A DNA stretch of 64,000 nt from Sphingobacterium lactis (GTDB lineage: Bacteria; Bacteroidota; Bacteroidia; Sphingobacteriales; Sphingobacteriaceae), in assembly GCF_011046555.1 (NCBI RefSeq), contig NZ_CP049246.1, positions 3,782,001 through 3,846,000 of the forward strand, written 5' to 3'. The notes below the pieces were generated by a model. The model did not search any database. It was not told the DNA's origin and saw nothing but the letters and a program-made list of their open reading frames with translations. Every line of letters begins with the position of its first letter. Position 1 is the stretch's first letter. The translations under genes were made by a program, and so were the position numbers. Shown piece by piece: positions 36,525 to 45,664 of the stretch.

Positions 36525-36837
36525 GTGCAATTCGTCAGACTGCCGGGATGATGTGCCTTCACGAAAGTGAGGGACGGGCTCCCCAGAAACATGGCGCCCG
36601 CCAAGGCGAGCATCGATTACCAATTTTAGACAATAGCAGCCCAAAAATGGCCCCTGAAACATCCGTAATTCAACAAACCGTTTTTTTAATCCGGCTTACT
36701 AATCCTGAATAAATGTTTCAAATAACGGTCTAACGAGTGTAAATGTACACAATTATTTAAATTTTAACTATTATATTATTCTATTAAGATAATTATAGAA
36801 CAAATAGGAAATTAGAATTTTCACAAAAACCCACGAA

Positions 36838-37335
36838 TTAATTCGCTTTCTGTAGGTATTGGGCTATATTTTCAACCTTGCCTTCGCCATCAAATTGTTT
36901 AATTAATTGTAGCGAATCGGCTCTAAAAACCGCCGTAGAGGGAAAGTTTTTTGGGTTAAACATTAATATAAATTCTCCTTCCGGGTCATAAAGGAACTTT
37001 ACCCGCTTATCTTTCGCTAATTGCGGGGCAAACATATTGACAAACCCATCGACCAGCGGTTTTTCTTGCATAGAAATAAAATAAAAATCAACTTCAGCTG
37101 CAAAAGTATCTAGCATCTTGGCGATCCCTTGTCCCAGTTCTTGGCAATGACCACATCCCGGATCATAAAATATGAGTACCTGTTGGTGGGATCGGTCCAG
37201 GGAATCGCGCGTAAAGGGAAGGCCCGTATCCTTATCATAGAACTTGCTGAACGCTGGCATCTCCATGCCTTCCTGCGCCCATGTCCTGCCATGCATCAGC
37301 ACCAACACCAGGAATATGTATGCGATTTTTCTCAT
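36838..37335 (-). CDS. Periplasmic thioredoxin-like protein with CGHC motif
   Basis: About 165 residues from MRKIAYIFLV, giving a signal peptide cleaved after WAQ (near residue 21). An upstream in-frame start is possible but leaves the signal buried. The thioredoxin fold carries the redox motif Cys61-Gly-His-Cys64 (DPGCGHCQE) and a cis-Pro region (FPSTAVFRADS). It is likely a periplasmic thiol-disulfide oxidoreductase of the TlpA/DUF5106 kind, possibly a reductase because CGHC resembles DsbA/PDI-type centres (CxHC). No partner genes are adjacent. Confidence 0.8.
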   Translation of the reverse strand: MRKIAYIFLVLVLMHGRTWAQEGMEMPAFSKFYDKDTGLPFTRDSLDRSHQQVLIFYDPGCGHCQELGQGIAKMLDTFAAEVDFYFISMQEKPLVDGFVNMFAPQLAKDKRVKFLYDPEGEFILMFNPKNFPSTAVFRADSLQLIKQFDGEGKVENIAQYLQKAN

Positions 37336-37428
37336 TATTTCTCGATTCATGAGGTGAAACATACTTAAATCTACCAAAAAAATGCGTCAAATACGGTGCA
37401 AACCGCCCCCGCTTTACAAAAAAACAGC

Positions 37429-37436
37429 TATATTTG
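37429..37436 (+). promoter_or_regulatory. Putative -7 box for purN (TATATTTG)
   Basis: TATATTTG matches TAnnTTTG 40 bases before the purN GTG start. No -33 element was assigned. Confidence 0.45.
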
Positions 37437-37476
37437 GAGATTATTAAGGTATTAATTTATAATCTATTAAAACACT

Positions 37477-38052
37477 GTGAAAAAGCGTATTGCTATCTTT
37501 GCTTCAGGTTCTGGTTCGAATGCCCAAAAAATCATGGAGCATTTCAAATACTCAGACAGTGCTGAAGTCGCCCTCGTCCTCAGCAATAACCCCGAAGCAT
37601 TTGTCCTCCAGCGGGCGGACAATTTCGAGATCCCTACGCATGTTTTCGACAAGCATGACTTCTATCAGACCGACGAGGTGGTCGAGCTGTTAAAACGCTT
37701 GGAAATTGACATGGTCGTCCTGGCAGGATTCCTATGGCTCGTTCCAGCGAATCTATTGAAAGCTTTCCCGAACAAGATCATCAATATCCATCCTGCCCTT
37801 TTGCCAAAATTTGGTGGCAAGGGTATGTATGGCGACCGCGTACATAAGGCAGTCCTGGAAGCCGGAGAGGAAGAACATGGCATTACCATTCACTTCGTGA
37901 ACGAGAATTTTGATGAGGGAGAAATCATCCAACAAGCCAAGTTCCGCATTGAACCTGGAGATACCTTGGAAATCATCAAGTTCAACGGACAGCAACTGGA
38001 ACACCTCCACTACCCAAAGGTGATCGAAAACCTGATCAAGAAATACAATTAA
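37477..38052 (+). CDS. purN: Phosphoribosylglycinamide formyltransferase
   Basis: A 191-residue GAR transformylase that uses 10-formyl-tetrahydrofolate in step 3 of purine synthesis. The start codon is GTG. Features are the N-terminal IFASGSGSNAQKIMEH, the folate and active-site block IINIHPALLPKFGGKGMYG with the catalytic His, and HFVNENFDEGEIIQQ with the catalytic Asp. Nearby on the same strand are purH and purM, separated by unrelated genes. Confidence 0.96.
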   Translation: MKKRIAIFASGSGSNAQKIMEHFKYSDSAEVALVLSNNPEAFVLQRADNFEIPTHVFDKHDFYQTDEVVELLKRLEIDMVVLAGFLWLVPANLLKAFPNKIINIHPALLPKFGGKGMYGDRVHKAVLEAGEEEHGITIHFVNENFDEGEIIQQAKFRIEPGDTLEIIKFNGQQLEHLHYPKVIENLIKKYN

Positions 38053-38072
38053 TAGCATACTGCTTCAAAAAG

Positions 38073-38104
38073 AAAGCCCGTCAATTGATGATTGACGGGC
38101 TTTT
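38073..38104. terminator. Bidirectional terminator between purN and the esterase gene
   Basis: An 11-bp stem (38075-38085 with 38091-38101, AGCCCGTCAAT) with loop TGATG, a T run on the plus side and TTTCTTTTTG on the minus side. Confidence 0.85.
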
Positions 38105-38137
38105 ATATGCTTTGGGTATTAACCCTACTCCTTTGGC

Positions 38138-39304
38138 TTATTGAAATAATTGCGGAACAAACTCGACCAGATATTGTCTCCAGTTGGACCAGGTATGGCC
38201 ACCTTCCGATTCGTGATAGGTATATTTCAACCCAACAGCATCCAGGCGCTTGCGGAAATCCACTCCGGTCTGGTAAAGGAAATCCGTCTTGCCCATCCCT
38301 ATCCAATACAATTTCAAACCATTGGCCTGCTGTTTTTTCAGATTGGCATCAAACTGATCGTAAACCTCACGCTTCACTTTATCATTGATACGGAAGGCTG
38401 CGGAGAATAGGCCAACATAGTCAAAGGTATCTGGGTTGAATGCAGAGATAAACAAGCTGTGGGAACCGCCCATGGAAAGTCCTGCTATTGCGCGATCGGC
38501 TTTCCCCTTTTTGACACGGTAATTCTTTTCGACAAACTGGACAATCTCCATGAAACTGGATTCCATATCGCCAGTCCCCACATCCGGGGTATAGAATTCG
38601 ATGGGGTACTCTCCTTTTTCAGATGATCCCGGTGCGGCAACATTACTGGTATGTCCATTCGGCATCACGACGATCATGGGCTTTGCCTGCCCGGCGGCGA
38701 TCAGGTTATCCATAATCTGCGCAACACGCCCCAATGTAGGCCATGCGTCCTCATCTCCACCCATTCCATGCAGTAAATAAAGTACGGGCAACTTCTCCTT
38801 GGAACTTTCATAACCCGGCGGGGTATACACGGTCATCCGGCGCTCAGCTTTATTCAAGGCCGAAGGATACCACTGCTTGATCATCGTGCCATGGGGAACC
38901 GATTGTGTTTTGTAGAGCTCCGCAACCCCGCCGTTGCCGATGAAATAATTGAACACATTGTTCACATCGCGCACCTGATAGACATTGCTGGGATCATTGA
39001 TCCGGACGCCATCCACCGTATAGGTATATTGGTACAGGTCGCTACCGAGCTGCTGCTTATCCAATCGCCAGACCCCATCTTGCATTTTCTGCATGGCGAT
39101 TCCAAGATCGGGCTTCTCCATCCAATTTCCATTCACGTAGACGACCTGTGCCTCAGGCGCATACAGCTGAAACTCGATGATATTGTCCTTGGAAACCTGT
39201 GGAGAGGTGATCTTGGGGCGTTCCTTTCCAATGTTCTCTTGCGCCAGCAGGATTGCAGGCACATGCAGTGCAGCGAGGATCAGGAGTAGGGATAGATTCT
39301 TCAT
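38138..39304 (-). CDS. Secreted esterase, CBM48/E-set-like domain plus CE1-type alpha/beta hydrolase
   Basis: About 388 residues from MKNLSLLLIL; the frame extends 22 codons upstream. The signal peptide ends LLAQEN. Residues about 35-125 form an immunoglobulin-like (E-set/CBM48) domain (VVYVNGNW, GSDLYQYTYTVDG). Residues 140-388 form an esterase D/feruloyl-esterase-type hydrolase with Ser277 (GLSMGG), Asp341 (GKTDF) and His370 (GGHTW). Such two-domain enzymes remove acyl groups from plant polysaccharides or hydrolyse other esters. It is monogenic between two purine genes; substrate not determinable. Confidence 0.88.
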   Translation of the reverse strand: MKNLSLLLILAALHVPAILLAQENIGKERPKITSPQVSKDNIIEFQLYAPEAQVVYVNGNWMEKPDLGIAMQKMQDGVWRLDKQQLGSDLYQYTYTVDGVRINDPSNVYQVRDVNNVFNYFIGNGGVAELYKTQSVPHGTMIKQWYPSALNKAERRMTVYTPPGYESSKEKLPVLYLLHGMGGDEDAWPTLGRVAQIMDNLIAAGQAKPMIVVMPNGHTSNVAAPGSSEKGEYPIEFYTPDVGTGDMESSFMEIVQFVEKNYRVKKGKADRAIAGLSMGGSHSLFISAFNPDTFDYVGLFSAAFRINDKVKREVYDQFDANLKKQQANGLKLYWIGMGKTDFLYQTGVDFRKRLDAVGLKYTYHESEGGHTWSNWRQYLVEFVPQLFQ

Positions 39305-39414
39305 ACAATAGGTTTTACGTTTAAGGAAAGACAATATACTAATAATTGATATAAATCGAAATGAATCCATCCATAATATTATGACATTTTACCTCAAAAT
39401 CCATTTTTAAGTGT

Positions 39415-39422
39415 TATCTTTG
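39415..39422 (+). promoter_or_regulatory. Putative -7 box for purH (TATCTTTG)
   Basis: TATCTTTG matches TAnnTTTG 19 bases before the purH ATG. Confidence 0.55.
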
Positions 39423-39441
39423 CGGCTCCAAACAAAACACA

Positions 39442-40968
39442 ATGAATCATCCTGTTAAGATAAAAAATGCATTGGTTTCCGTTTACTACAAGGACAACCT
39501 AGCACCTCTAATCGAACTTCTAAACAAATATGGTGTAACCTTCTACTCCACTGGTGGCACGGAAGCCTTTATCCGTGATTTGGGAATCGGCGTGGAACGT
39601 GTTGAAGACCTGACGGGTTATCCATCCATCTTGGGTGGCCGCGTGAAGACCCTTCACCCAAATGTATTCGGTGGCATCCTTTCCCGTCGTCCATTGGAAG
39701 ATGACAAGAAGCAATTGGAGCAGTACGAAATCCCGGAAATTGACCTGGTGATCGTCGATCTTTATCCATTTGAAGAAACGGTGGCATCCGGAGCTGCTGA
39801 GCAAGATATCATCGAAAAGATCGATATCGGAGGAATCTCCCTGATCCGTGCCGCTGCAAAGAACTTCAATGACGTGGTGATTATCTCCTCAAAAAATGAT
39901 TACAAGGAACTGGAAGAAATCTTGGCTGCGCAAGAGGGAACAACAACGTTGGAACAACGTAAATCCTTCGCTAAGCGTGCGTTCAATACTTCTTCCCATT
40001 ACGATACAGCAATTTTCAATTACTTTAACCAGGAAGAGCCTTTGTCGGTTTTCAAACAGTCCGAGCAAGCAGCACAGGTGTTGCGCTATGGCGAAAACCC
40101 ACACCAAAAAGGAGTATTCTATGGAAACCTGGATGCGATGTTTGACAAGTTGAACGGTAAGGAACTATCCTACAACAACTTGGTCGATGTGGATGCGGCA
40201 GTAGCCATTATCGATGAATTCGAAGAACCTACATTCGCAATCCTGAAGCATACCAACGCCTGTGGTGTAGCATCCCGTCCGACCATTAAAGCGGCGTGGG
40301 AAGCAGCCTTGGCTTGCGATCCGGTTTCAGCATTCGGTGGTGTATTGATCACCAACGGTGAAGTGGACCAGGATACTGCAAACGAGATCAACAACCTATT
40401 CTTTGAGGTATTGATTGCACCTTCGTATACCGAAGAAGCATTAGCAATTTTAACAGCTAAGAAAAACAGAATTATCCTTCGTCGCAAGGACGTGCAACTT
40501 CCGACACAGCAGTTCAAGACGTTATTGAACGGGGTGATCATGCAGGACAAGGACAGCACCGTTGAAGGTCCTGATGCCATGACATCTGTAACGGACGTGA
40601 AACCTACGGCAGAGCAATTGAAGGATCTATACTTCGCCAATAAAATTGTTAAGCATACCAAATCGAATACCATTGTCTTTGCAAAAGACGGCACGTTGAT
40701 CGCTTCCGGTGTGGGACAGACTTCACGTGTGGATGCCCTTAAACAAGCGATTGAAAAGGCGCAGTCTTTCGGATTCGAGATCAAAGGCAGTGTGATGGCA
40801 TCCGATGCGTTCTTCCCATTCCCTGATTGTGTAGAGATCGCAGGAAATGCTGGCGTAACGGCAGTATTGCAACCCGGCGGTTCCATCAAGGACCAGTTGT
40901 CCATTGATATGGCGAACGAAAAGGGTGTCGCTATGGTGACCACCGGTGTTCGTCACTTTAAACACTAA
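39442..40968 (+). CDS. purH: Bifunctional AICAR transformylase / IMP cyclohydrolase
   Basis: A 508-residue PurH for the last two steps to IMP. The N-terminal MGS-like cyclohydrolase domain (about 1-150) has FYSTGGTEAFIRD and GGRVKTLHPNVFGGIL, and the C-terminal transformylase domain (about 195-508) has RYGENPHQKG, the catalytic LKHTNACGVAS and DAFFPFPDCVE. It is monocistronic: own promoter box and a strong terminator right after the stop. Confidence 0.97.
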   Translation: MNHPVKIKNALVSVYYKDNLAPLIELLNKYGVTFYSTGGTEAFIRDLGIGVERVEDLTGYPSILGGRVKTLHPNVFGGILSRRPLEDDKKQLEQYEIPEIDLVIVDLYPFEETVASGAAEQDIIEKIDIGGISLIRAAAKNFNDVVIISSKNDYKELEEILAAQEGTTTLEQRKSFAKRAFNTSSHYDTAIFNYFNQEEPLSVFKQSEQAAQVLRYGENPHQKGVFYGNLDAMFDKLNGKELSYNNLVDVDAAVAIIDEFEEPTFAILKHTNACGVASRPTIKAAWEAALACDPVSAFGGVLITNGEVDQDTANEINNLFFEVLIAPSYTEEALAILTAKKNRIILRRKDVQLPTQQFKTLLNGVIMQDKDSTVEGPDAMTSVTDVKPTAEQLKDLYFANKIVKHTKSNTIVFAKDGTLIASGVGQTSRVDALKQAIEKAQSFGFEIKGSVMASDAFFPFPDCVEIAGNAGVTAVLQPGGSIKDQLSIDMANEKGVAMVTTGVRHFKH

Positions 40969-40991
40969 TGTTCATCAACATAAAAATACAG

Positions 40992-41020
40992 AGCCTGTCC
41001 ATTTCGGACAGGCTTTTTTT
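40992..41020 (+). terminator. Terminator after purH
   Basis: A 9-bp stem AGCCTGTCC/GGACAGGCT (40992-41000 with 41006-41014), a 5-base loop, and seven T. Confidence 0.9.
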
Positions 41021-41137
41021 ATACATGTACCGCTGGATTGCGGTAAAATTATCGTCAAACTGCTGATTACCGTGCATGGAACACAATAATTAGTCATTGG
41101 AACTGTTTTTGTATTAGTAGGGTATAAATCAGAAACT

Positions 41138-41758
41138 ATGGTAAAACTTGTGTTGGGCAATTGCCTATTGTTGCTATTATTAATGAGCTGCCAAAATGCA
41201 GAGACGAATAAAAACATGAACCAGGGGAATGCTGTATCTGATAGCAATATCATTGCACCGGATAGCAACCTCCGTCAACAGACTGATGGAGATACCCTCC
41301 AACGTATCCGCAGCAATTTCGAACGGGTAAATGCGATTACCGATTGGGACCGCATCGATTCGGCATATATCCACGAATCTACGGAAGGTGGACAGGCCAA
41401 GTATTACATCAAAAACGATAAGTTGGAGCTGATCAAAGTTAAGAATTATGGCGAAGGTGGCTATACGTTTCAGGATTACTATCCACTGAATAATGAGCTG
41501 TCTTTTGTGTACGAGGAAGTATTCCAGTACAACACCCATATCATAGATCCGAAGTTTGATATGGATAAAACCAAGAAGTCGGGCGAAGTCCGTTATTATT
41601 TCAAAGATGGGAAGTTATTCAAGGCCATTGCTACGGACAAGGAGATGGAAGCCTATATCAAGGACAGCGATGAAATGGAAAATGCGCTTTCCAGCATTTA
41701 CAACAAGCTGATCAAGATCAAAGAAAACGGTTACAATCCAAAAGGTATTTCTGAATAA
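41138..41758 (+). CDS. Hypothetical lipoprotein
   Basis: A 206-residue protein with a lipoprotein signal peptide (LLLLLMSC, Cys18) followed by an Asn/Asp/Ser-rich linker. The mature part alternates short beta strands and charged turns (GGQAKYYIKNDKLELIKVKNY and SGEVRYYFKDGKLFKAIAT, split), like two copies of a small beta meander. A tail of charged helix follows. No family recognised with confidence. It lies between the purH terminator and purM; no functional link is evident. Confidence 0.7.
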   Translation: MVKLVLGNCLLLLLLMSCQNAETNKNMNQGNAVSDSNIIAPDSNLRQQTDGDTLQRIRSNFERVNAITDWDRIDSAYIHESTEGGQAKYYIKNDKLELIKVKNYGEGGYTFQDYYPLNNELSFVYEEVFQYNTHIIDPKFDMDKTKKSGEVRYYFKDGKLFKAIATDKEMEAYIKDSDEMENALSSIYNKLIKIKENGYNPKGISE

Positions 41759-41913
41759 GGCCGCTGGGCAAACCGCGATAAAACTGTGTTCTGCGTACTG
41801 ATGCTGTCCACAAGAACGGGCGCCAGCAACAGGAAGTGGAATTGGTTTTTGAAAGCTTCGAAATGGAATCCCCATCTGGAGGAAAAACTTTCGTAATAGT
41901 CGGTATGTTTGTT

Positions 41914-41921
41914 TATTTTTG
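41914..41921 (+). promoter_or_regulatory. Putative -7 box for purM (TATTTTTG)
   Basis: TATTTTTG ends 7 bases before the purM ATG at 41929, and a TTCG lies 20 bases upstream as a possible -33 element. It implies an almost leaderless transcript and supports the shorter purM start. Confidence 0.55.
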
Positions 41922-41928
41922 CAGCACG

Positions 41929-43107
41929 ATGTCAGATTTAAAATACAACCAACGAGGTGTATCCGCTGGAAAAGAGGATGTACACAACGCGATCAAAAAC
42001 ATTGATAAGGGCTTGTTCCCAAAAGCTTTCTGTAAGATCATTCCGGACATTTTAGGAGCGGATGAGGACTGGTGCAACATCATGCATGCCGACGGTGCGG
42101 GAACGAAATCATCCCTAGCGTATGTCTATTGGAAAGAAACTGGTGATGCATCTGTATGGCGTGGGATTGCACAGGATGCAATCATCATGAACCTGGATGA
42201 TTTATTGTGCGTGGGTGCCACGGACAACATTATCCTTTCCTCCACGATCGGCAGAAACAAGAATGTCATTCCTGGAGAGGTGATCGCTGAGATCATCAAC
42301 GGAACGGAAGAGATCCTTGCTGAACTTCGCGAATTGGGAATCGGCATCTATTCAACTGGTGGAGAGACTGCAGATGTGGGCGACCTGGTGCGCACCATCA
42401 TTGTGGACAGCACGGTCACCTGCCGGATGAAACGTGAGGATGTGATCTCCAACCACAAGATCCAAGCAGGCAATGTGATCGTCGGTATGGCATCGTACGG
42501 TCAAGCTACATACGAAAAAGAATACAACGGTGGCATGGGCTCCAATGGATTAACCTCCGCCCGTCACGATGTGTTCAGTAAATATATCGCAGAGAAATAC
42601 CCGGAAAGTTTTGACCCCGCAGTACCATACGAATTGGTATTTGCTGGAGGGAAAGCACTGACTGATAAGATTACGGTGGAAACAGGTGAAGAAATCACGG
42701 CAGGCAAATTGGTACTTTCCGCGACACGCACCTACGCCCCTGTCATCAAACAGATCTTGGACAAATACCGCCAGCAAATCGACGGCATGGTTCATTGTTC
42801 GGGAGGTGCGCAGACGAAAGTCCTGCACTTTGTGGATAATGTGCATGTAATCAAGGACAACCTCTTCCCTATTCCTGCTCTTTTCGAGCTCATCCAGAAA
42901 GAATCCAACACGGATTGGCAGGAAATGTACAAGGTTTTCAATATGGGGCACCGCATGGAACTGTATGTTCCCGAAGCTATCGCTGCGGACATCATTGCCA
43001 TCTCGGAATCCTTTGGCATCCCGGCACAGATCATCGGTCGTGTAGAAGCTGCTGACAAGAAAAAAGTTACTGTACGCTCCACATATGGAGAGTTTACTTA
43101 CGAATAA
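41929..43107 (+). CDS. purM: Phosphoribosylformylglycinamidine cyclo-ligase
   Basis: A 392-residue AIR synthase for step 5 of purine synthesis. I chose ATG 41929 (MSDLKYNQRG): the frame is open 31 codons upstream, but those residues are unlike PurM and a promoter box sits between. Family blocks are HADGAGTKSSLAYVYW (ATP/FGAM), GRNKNVIPGEVIAE, GIYSTGGETADVGDLVRT and VHCSGGAQTKVLHF. At about 390 residues it is of the longer type common in Bacteroidota. The next gene follows after 12 bases. Confidence 0.95.
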   Translation: MSDLKYNQRGVSAGKEDVHNAIKNIDKGLFPKAFCKIIPDILGADEDWCNIMHADGAGTKSSLAYVYWKETGDASVWRGIAQDAIIMNLDDLLCVGATDNIILSSTIGRNKNVIPGEVIAEIINGTEEILAELRELGIGIYSTGGETADVGDLVRTIIVDSTVTCRMKREDVISNHKIQAGNVIVGMASYGQATYEKEYNGGMGSNGLTSARHDVFSKYIAEKYPESFDPAVPYELVFAGGKALTDKITVETGEEITAGKLVLSATRTYAPVIKQILDKYRQQIDGMVHCSGGAQTKVLHFVDNVHVIKDNLFPIPALFELIQKESNTDWQEMYKVFNMGHRMELYVPEAIAADIIAISESFGIPAQIIGRVEAADKKKVTVRSTYGEFTYE

Positions 43108-43119
43108 AAAATCCCTTTG

Positions 43120-43554
43120 ATGGTAAAAGGTAAAAAGACCATTGGTAGAACAGAAGTGATCGACCTGCCGGAACTAGGCCTGTACAACATACATGCGAAG
43201 ACCGACACAGGTGCGGAAACTTCTGTCCTGCATTGTGAGGATATGGAAATTATCAAGAAGGATGGGCACATGTACATCGTGGCCTACATCCGCCCCGAGG
43301 AGCATAAAGCGAAAACCCTCCGCTTTACCTTCCCCGTACATCGGGAAAGGACCGTAAAGAGCTCCTTCGGGCAATCTGAAATCCGTTATATCTTTTTGAC
43401 AAAGATTCGCATGTTCAACGAGCTATATGACATCAAACTGTCGTTCAGAAATCGTTCTTCCATGTCCTATCCGATGTTATTGGGACGAAATTTTATAACA
43501 GGAAAGTTCCTCGTCGATGTTTCCAAGAAAAACCTGGCGACGAACCTCCTATAA
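43120..43554 (+). CDS. RimB/RimK-associated retropepsin-like aspartic protease
   Basis: A 144-residue protein from ATG 43120; a TTG three bases earlier is also possible. The aspartic-protease signature is Asp29-Thr-Gly-Ala (AKTDTGAETS), and LLGRNFITGKFLVDVS matches the C-terminal part of the ATP-dependent zinc protease/RimB family. In Pseudomonas, RimB trims the glutamates that RimK adds to ribosomal protein S6. The rimK gene follows 40 bases downstream, so the two probably act together. Confidence 0.85.
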   Translation: MVKGKKTIGRTEVIDLPELGLYNIHAKTDTGAETSVLHCEDMEIIKKDGHMYIVAYIRPEEHKAKTLRFTFPVHRERTVKSSFGQSEIRYIFLTKIRMFNELYDIKLSFRNRSSMSYPMLLGRNFITGKFLVDVSKKNLATNLL

Positions 43555-43594
43555 AAACCATTAGAAACGTTATCTGTTTAACAAATAAAGAACT

Positions 43595-44530
43595 GTGAAA
43601 GTAGCCGTATTATCGACGAATAAGTCATTATATTCCACACGCCGCCTTGTCGAGGCCGCCATTGCCCGAGGTCATGAATGTGAAGTGATCGACCATGGCA
43701 AATGTTATGTTGGAATTCAGCAAGGTAGGCCATCCATCCATTATAAAGGTCAGGATATTGCAGGTGTAGACGCCATAATCCCGAGGATCGGATCCTCAGT
43801 GACGTTCTATGGTTCTGCCATTGTCCGTCAATTTGAGGTGATGGGTGTCATCTCTGCCAATCAGAGCCAAGCGATCACCCGAAGTCGGGATAAGCTGCGC
43901 TGTATGCAGATCCTTTCCGGCGCCGGCTTGGGATTACCCATTACTGGATTCGCCCGTACGGCATCGGATGTCGACGACCTGATCAGCATGGTAGGTGGAG
44001 CACCTTTGGTGATCAAACTGTTGGAAGGAACACAGGGAATCGGTGTTGTCTTGGCGGAAACCAAAAAGGCAGCATCCTCCGTTATCGAAGCGTTCTACGG
44101 CCTAGGCAATAATATTTTGATCCAGGAATACATCAAGGAAGCAAAAGGAACGGATATCCGTGCATTCGTGGTAGACGGCAAAGTTGTCGGCGCAATGAAG
44201 CGTACGGCGAAGGAAGGTGAATTCCGCTCGAATCTGCACCGTGGCGGTACGGCCGAGGTCGTGAAATTGACCCGTGCAGAAAGAGAAACCGCTGTAGCAG
44301 CAGCGCGTGCCATGGGACTTACCGTTGCCGGTGTGGACATGCTACCATCCGCACGCGGACCGTTGATCCTGGAAGTCAATTCTTCCCCTGGTCTCGAAGG
44401 TATCGAACAGGCTACCGGCAAGGATATCGCCGGTGAAATCATTAAATACCTCGAAAGACAGTACGAAGCCAAGCAATTGGCGAAACCAAGTACGATAAAA
44501 AGAAAGATCAAAAAGGAAAGTAATCTGTAA
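43595..44530 (+). CDS. rimK: RimK family ATP-grasp ligase (S6 glutamate ligase-like)
   Basis: A 311-residue ATP-grasp enzyme with a GTG start. Features are the N-terminal RimK domain with [19 protein letters not shown], the ATP-binding loop [52 protein letters not shown] and the metal-binding [13 protein letters not shown]. RimK adds glutamates to the C-terminus of ribosomal protein S6. The tail (about 295-311) is lysine-rich. It ends before a strong terminator. Confidence 0.92.
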   Translation: MKVAVLSTNKSLYSTRRLVEAAIARGHECEVIDHGKCYVGIQQGRPSIHYKGQDIAGVDAIIPRIGSSVTFYGSAIVRQFEVMGVISANQSQAITRSRDKLRCMQILSGAGLGLPITGFARTASDVDDLISMVGGAPLVIKLLEGTQGIGVVLAETKKAASSVIEAFYGLGNNILIQEYIKEAKGTDIRAFVVDGKVVGAMKRTAKEGEFRSNLHRGGTAEVVKLTRAERETAVAAARAMGLTVAGVDMLPSARGPLILEVNSSPGLEGIEQATGKDIAGEIIKYLERQYEAKQLAKPSTIKRKIKKESNL

Positions 44531-44558
44531 GGAGATGTGAGATTGGAGATGTGAGATT
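44531..44558. repeat. Short tandem repeat, two exact 14-base units
   Basis: GGAGATGTGAGATT occurs twice in tandem (44531-44544, 44545-44558), followed by a degenerate third start (TGAGAT). It sits between the rimK stop and its terminator. It may be a variable tandem repeat. Confidence 0.6.
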
Positions 44559-44567
44559 TGAGATATT

Positions 44568-44591
44568 AAAGCGGCTATAGGCCGCTTTTTT
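44568..44591 (+). terminator. Terminator after rimK
   Basis: An 8-bp stem AAAGCGGC/GCCGCTTT (44568-44575 with 44581-44588), loop TATAG, then a T run. Confidence 0.88.
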
Positions 44592-44714
44592 GGTTATAGG
44601 AATTTGGGGAATGTGGGCTTTGGTAGGAAAGATTCCTTATAACTAAAAAGAAGATGTCAGTGGTACCTTAGTTGGATTAGATGGGTACAATCGTAAAAAT
44701 ATTGGGATTATACG

Positions 44715-44740
44715 AAAAAAGGAGGTTTTACGACCTCCTT
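44715..44740 (-). terminator. Terminator at the end of the six-gene permease-to-GDPD operon
   Basis: The stem AAGGAGGT/ACCTCCTT (44719-44726 with 44733-44740) is followed on the minus strand by TTTTTTCG. It lies 28 bases after the GDPD stop codon. Confidence 0.85.
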
Positions 44741-44767
44741 TTCTTATTGATTTCTTTATTGAATGAC

Positions 44768-45643
44768 TTATTGAATTGCCTGACTGACTTCAATGGGCAG
44801 ATCCGACTCTAAGACCGTAGCTCCATCGGCAAATACCGCTCTATATTTTTCGGCGCGGTCCTGCGCTGTGGGCAGTTTGTCGTAGGTCGGTGCGGTGGAA
44901 ATCATGCACAGCACTCCTTTTTCCTTAAAGAAGGTGTACATATCTTGATTGGCCGCTTTGATTTCTGGACCTATATAGACAATCATGCGGTCGTAAGGCA
45001 ATCCTGATTCTTTAAACGTCTCCAAATCCTTCGCAGTTTTGATGTGCATCGATAAGTATTGTTTTGGATTTTTATCCAGATAGAATCTAGCCTGGTCCAC
45101 ATTATGCACCGTAACCCATACCCACGCATAGGCATTATGCTTCCGGATTATTTCAGAAGTCATCTCCATGGGAAGATCCTTTTTATCCAGGTTGAGAATG
45201 GTCTTTCCCTTGGCCCATTTGATCATTTCCTCCAACGTGTTGATCTTATATTTCGTTACGTTTCCAGCATGGTCCTTCAGGTGTAATTTTTGCAACTCCT
45301 TCCAGGTTAAATCTGCTACTTTCCCATTTCCCGTTGTCGTTCTGTCCAATGTTGCGTCATGGACCATGACTGCAACGCCATCTTTCGTCAAACGCGGGTC
45401 AACCTCGAAAATAGCTGGTGTGGCCTTCAGTACAGCTTCCATCGCTGCAATTGAATTCTCCGGCAGGTTATTTTCCTGGGTTCCCCGATGCCCCGAGATA
45501 ATCTTCTTCCCAGGTGCATATTGAAAGTAGGCATACATCTCCTCAACTGTTTTGAAGTTGAGCGTATGCAATCGCTGGGCTGCAGCCTCTTGGAAAGAAA
45601 CCAATGCACAGAAAAGACAAAGGGTTAGGATAGATTTTTTCAT
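44768..45643 (-). CDS. Secreted glycerophosphodiester phosphodiesterase (GDPD) family protein
   Basis: A 291-residue protein with a signal peptide ending EAAAQR. GDPD active-site residues are present: His52-Arg53 (GHRG), Glu63 (PENS), Glu80-x-Asp82 (FEVDPR) and His95-Asp96 (MVHDATLDRTT). The usual reaction is hydrolysis of glycerophosphodiesters to glycerol 3-phosphate and an alcohol; GlpQ-type members also attack teichoic acids. It is the last gene of an operon with a histidine phosphatase (21-base gap), two FGGY kinases, a 2-hydroxyacid dehydrogenase and a polyol-type permease, which suggests that it frees a polyol or sugar in the periplasm. Confidence 0.9.
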   Translation of the reverse strand: MKKSILTLCLFCALVSFQEAAAQRLHTLNFKTVEEMYAYFQYAPGKKIISGHRGTQENNLPENSIAAMEAVLKATPAIFEVDPRLTKDGVAVMVHDATLDRTTTGNGKVADLTWKELQKLHLKDHAGNVTKYKINTLEEMIKWAKGKTILNLDKKDLPMEMTSEIIRKHNAYAWVWVTVHNVDQARFYLDKNPKQYLSMHIKTAKDLETFKESGLPYDRMIVYIGPEIKAANQDMYTFFKEKGVLCMISTAPTYDKLPTAQDRAEKYRAVFADGATVLESDLPIEVSQAIQ

Positions 45644-45664
45644 AGTTCGTTTAGATGCCTAAAA

